Below are positions 62,141 to 64,000 of a stretch of DNA of 64,000 bases, in pieces (positions within the stretch are counted from its first letter, which is position 1; each line of letters starts with the position of its first letter). The notes beneath the pieces are model-generated. The model saw only the letters and a list, made by a program, of their open reading frames with translations. It was not told where the DNA came from and ran no database searches. Location: assembly GCF_900176165.1 (NCBI RefSeq), contig NZ_FWWU01000001.1, positions 62,001 to 126,000 on the forward strand. Direction: 5' to 3'. The position numbers and the translations under genes were made by a program. The DNA comes from Deinococcus hopiensis KR-140. GTDB taxonomy: Bacteria; Deinococcota; Deinococci; Deinococcales; Deinococcaceae.

Positions 62141-62169
62141 ACTTTAGGTGTTATTACTCCGAATGTCAA
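62141..62169 (-). promoter_or_regulatory. promoter of the FMN reductase with operator-like spacer
   Basis: On the minus strand, TTGACA (62169-62164), 17-bp spacer TTCGGAGTAATAACACC, and TAAAGT (62146-62141). The complementary sequence ACTTTAGGTGTT equals the motif next to the palindrome at 57274, which suggests a shared regulator. Confidence 0.78.
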
Positions 62170-62642
62170 CTCTCCCAACAGAACGAGCAAAAAGCCGCCG
62201 CCTGTGGCATGCTCCCAAAGACAGTAGGAGTGCCTCTCCAGCAAGACCTTTCAAAGAACGGCTCGCCCCCCTACAGAACACGAATTTGGCCGAACGCCTC
62301 TTCCCAATTATTCAATCTCGCTTGCTCTCTCACGTAAGAATCAGGGGGTTACGGTTGGCGCACTCTTTATGCTTACTGGACACTCACCGCTTATCACCCC
62401 TCTGCCACCCCCTTGCATTTTAATGTTTGGACACCTAATATGTAGGACATGAGCGCCCTCCGCCGTATTGGAGGACGCCATGACTCCACGAGGAGCAGGT
62501 GTAGCACCACCCAGAAGCTTGACCATAGCCTCGCATACTAAACTTCTGCTATATATGTGTTACACCACCTACGAGCATCACAGGTAAATTCCGCCACATT
62601 CTCTACCATTGTCCCACCCACGACCTCACCCAGGAGACCACC

Positions 62643-63065
62643 ATGACCACGATCAACAGCACCCCCGTCCGTTCCAGCAAGGCCCTCAACATCACCCTCT
62701 GGGTCCTGCAAGTCCTCCTCGCCGCCGCCTTCCTGATGACCGGCCTGATGAAGCTCGCCATGCCCCTCACCCAGGTCGCCCAGAGCCTGCCCTGGGTCAA
62801 CGACGTCCCCGCCGCTCTCGTGCGCTTCATCGGCCTCGCGGAGTTCGCTGGTGCCCTGGGTCTGATCCTGCCCGCGGCCACCCGCATCCGGCCCAACCTC
62901 ACGCCCCTGGCGGCCCTCGGCCTGGTGGCCGTACTCGTCCTCGCCGCTGCGTTCCACGTCAGCCGCGGCGAAGCCATGATGGTGCCCATGAACCTGATCC
63001 TGGCCGCCCTCGCTGGCGTCGTGGCCTGGGGCCGCACCCGCAAGGCCCCTATCCAGTCCCGCTAA
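62643..63065 (+). CDS. DoxX-family membrane protein
   Basis: ATG 62643 follows CAGGAG. The 140-aa protein has four transmembrane segments: ITLWVLQVLLAAAFLMTGLM, VRFIGLAEFAGALGLILPAA, LAALGLVAVLVLAAAFHVSR and MNLILAALAGVVAWGRTR. The GLMKLAMP block near 33-40 is typical of DoxX. Such proteins are often beside quinone/flavin redox enzymes and contribute to thiol or oxidative stress defence. A MarR-like ATGTGTTACACC motif lies at 62554-62565. Ends at terminator 63117-63163. Confidence 0.85.
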   Translation: MTTINSTPVRSSKALNITLWVLQVLLAAAFLMTGLMKLAMPLTQVAQSLPWVNDVPAALVRFIGLAEFAGALGLILPAATRIRPNLTPLAALGLVAVLVLAAAFHVSRGEAMMVPMNLILAALAGVVAWGRTRKAPIQSR

Positions 63066-63116
63066 GCCCGTCAGGAGCAGGAGAACAAGAGCACGTTCCC
63101 GCTGCTACCTCTGACC

Positions 63117-63163
63117 GGAAACGTCCCCCACTTTTCAGAAGCTTGAAGATGGGGGACGTTTCC
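63117..63163. terminator. terminator of the DoxX gene
   Basis: GGAAACGTCCCCCA (63117-63130) and TGGGGGACGTTTCC (63150-63163) form a perfect 14-bp stem around a 19-nt loop that can fold further. It lies about 50 bp after the DoxX stop. Confidence 0.75.
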
Positions 63164-63383
63164 CGTTTCCCAGGAATGGAAAACGTGAGCGATATACCCG
63201 TGGTTCCCCTCACGCAGCTCAATCCCGCGTGGCCTTCTCTTCGCCTTCCTGAAACTTTTTCGGCTACCCACGCAATACCCTATGGCACCCTCCACGCAGA
63301 ACCTTCGCCTGCGCGCCGTGACAAGTTTGCCGAATTGGCGTACGGGTGTCAGGGATTGGGGGAGCCGGTGGTAGCCTCTGCCC

Positions 63384-64000
63384 ATGGCCGAGCCAATCAA
63401 GGTGAGTGAACACGTTTACGCCCTGCCCATCGATGCGGTCATGATGGGCACGCCGACCACCATCTTTCCAGCCCTGATCCTGGACGAGACCCATGGGGCC
63501 ACGCTGGTGGACACCGGGATTCCAGGGATGGAAGGCCTGTTCCAGGCAGCGCTGCAAACCTTGAGCCTCAGCTGGACCGATGTGAAGCGGATTATCGTGA
63601 CGCATCACGATCTCGACCACATCGGCTCCCTGCCGGCCATCGTCGCGGCCACGGGCGCTGAAGTGCTGGCCCTGGAGACCGAGGTGCCGTACATCCAGGG
63701 GGAGAAACCGGGTCAGAAGCAGCCTTCCCCGGAAATGATCGCCAGTATGCCTCCTGAAATGCAGGCCGTTTTCGCCAACCCACCGAAGGCCCACGTCACT
63801 CAAGTGCTGCACGATGACGAGGTGCTTGACCTTGCCGGCGGCGTGAAGGTCATCGCCACTCCTGGGCATACGGTGGGCCACCTGAGCTTGTATGTTCAGC
63901 AGGACGGCGTATTGATCACCGGAGATGCGATGACCAGTGCTGGCGGGCAGCTGAACGGACCAGCGGCACGCATGACGCCGGACATGGGCGAAGCGCACAG
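63384..64000 (+). CDS. metallo-beta-lactamase-fold hydrolase (cut by window edge)
   Basis: Starts MAEPIKVSEHVYALPIDAVM. Metal ligands: HHDLDHIG (HxHxDH variant as THHDLDH), GHTVGHLS, and the Asp of ITGDAM. These are MBL-fold signatures. TAGCCT lies 6 nt before ATG 63384, possibly a leaderless start. At least 205 residues; the C-terminus is outside the window. Substrate unknown; many relatives hydrolyse thioesters or lactones. Confidence 0.9.
   Translation, partial: MAEPIKVSEHVYALPIDAVMMGTPTTIFPALILDETHGATLVDTGIPGMEGLFQAALQTLSLSWTDVKRIIVTHHDLDHIGSLPAIVAATGAEVLALETEVPYIQGEKPGQKQPSPEMIASMPPEMQAVFANPPKAHVTQVLHDDEVLDLAGGVKVIATPGHTVGHLSLYVQQDGVLITGDAMTSAGGQLNGPAARMTPDMGEAH

Overview
The window looks like part of a large Deinococcus plasmid or secondary replicon (inference; no 16S or other marker is present). 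The evidence is the high G+C and strong GC3, a ParA/ParB partition cassette, a replication-initiator-like gene with an iteron array, a mobilisation module, many insertion sequences and broken chromosomal-type genes. Several genes also have a TANNNT -10 hexamer only 6-7 nt before the start codon, the leaderless arrangement known to be frequent in Deinococcus.

Layout. 1-5.1 kb (minus): a DUF2791-type P-loop ATPase that runs off the left edge, a 1009-aa TerB_N/TerB_C protein and a small unknown gene, a likely edge of a defence-type cluster. 5.6-7.7 kb: parA (with a Phd/YefM-like N-terminal extension and an upstream palindrome), parB and a long inverted repeat. 7.9-9.4 kb: an alpha/beta-hydrolase-like protein. 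9.4-13.6 kb: a scrapyard with an IS982-family element, an IS3-family element without target duplication lying between a truncated rhaS-like gene and a truncated dinB, an F420-reductase-like fragment and a multiply frameshifted topA. 13.6-17.8 kb: a dense hairpin array, an operator-controlled small-gene module, an ArdC-like antirestriction protein, and long GC-rich non-coding stretches with a dispersed repeat.

17.8-20.5 kb (minus): a CbbX/SpoVK-type AAA+ ATPase overlapping a TerD-domain gene, followed by a membrane protein. 20.7-23.7 kb: IS6-family and IS5-family elements around a histidine-phosphatase/membrane-protein pair. 23.8-26.6 kb (minus): a tightly packed set made of a secreted Cys-containing micropeptide, a CAPC thioredoxin, a TPR-like protein and a coiled-coil protein. 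27.3-29.1 kb: a likely rep gene followed by seven 19-bp iterons, five of them at 32-34 bp spacing. 29.7-32.9 kb: an unknown plasmid protein, a decayed duplicate of its 3' end, a second and unrelated iteron set with an AT-rich hairpin, a truncated second rep, and an IS6 remnant. Together these look like a fossil replicon from a plasmid fusion.

33.1-41.8 kb: a two-component system diverging from a six-gene tripartite efflux operon (two TolC-like proteins, MacA-like adaptor, MacB-like ATPase and permease, small secreted protein). 42.1-45.1 kb (minus): DUF1800, DUF1501 (Tat signal) and a CxxCH protein. 46-48 kb: a secreted DUF4397-like protein, a response-regulator stub cut by an IS5 end, and a 258-bp direct repeat. 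48.1-55.3 kb: a mobilisation/conjugation module with an RHH protein, a short HUH relaxase, a small membrane protein, a VirD4/TraG coupling protein and three overlapping genes for secreted proteins. 55.4-57.3 kb: AT-rich orphan genes and a dead HNH endonuclease. 57.4-64 kb: an ABC-type solute-binding protein, a YqhA-like protein, a DUF3105 protein, a MarR-controlled quinone/flavin-redox set (qorB-like, marR, FMN reductase, DoxX) and a metallo-beta-lactamase-fold hydrolase cut by the right edge.
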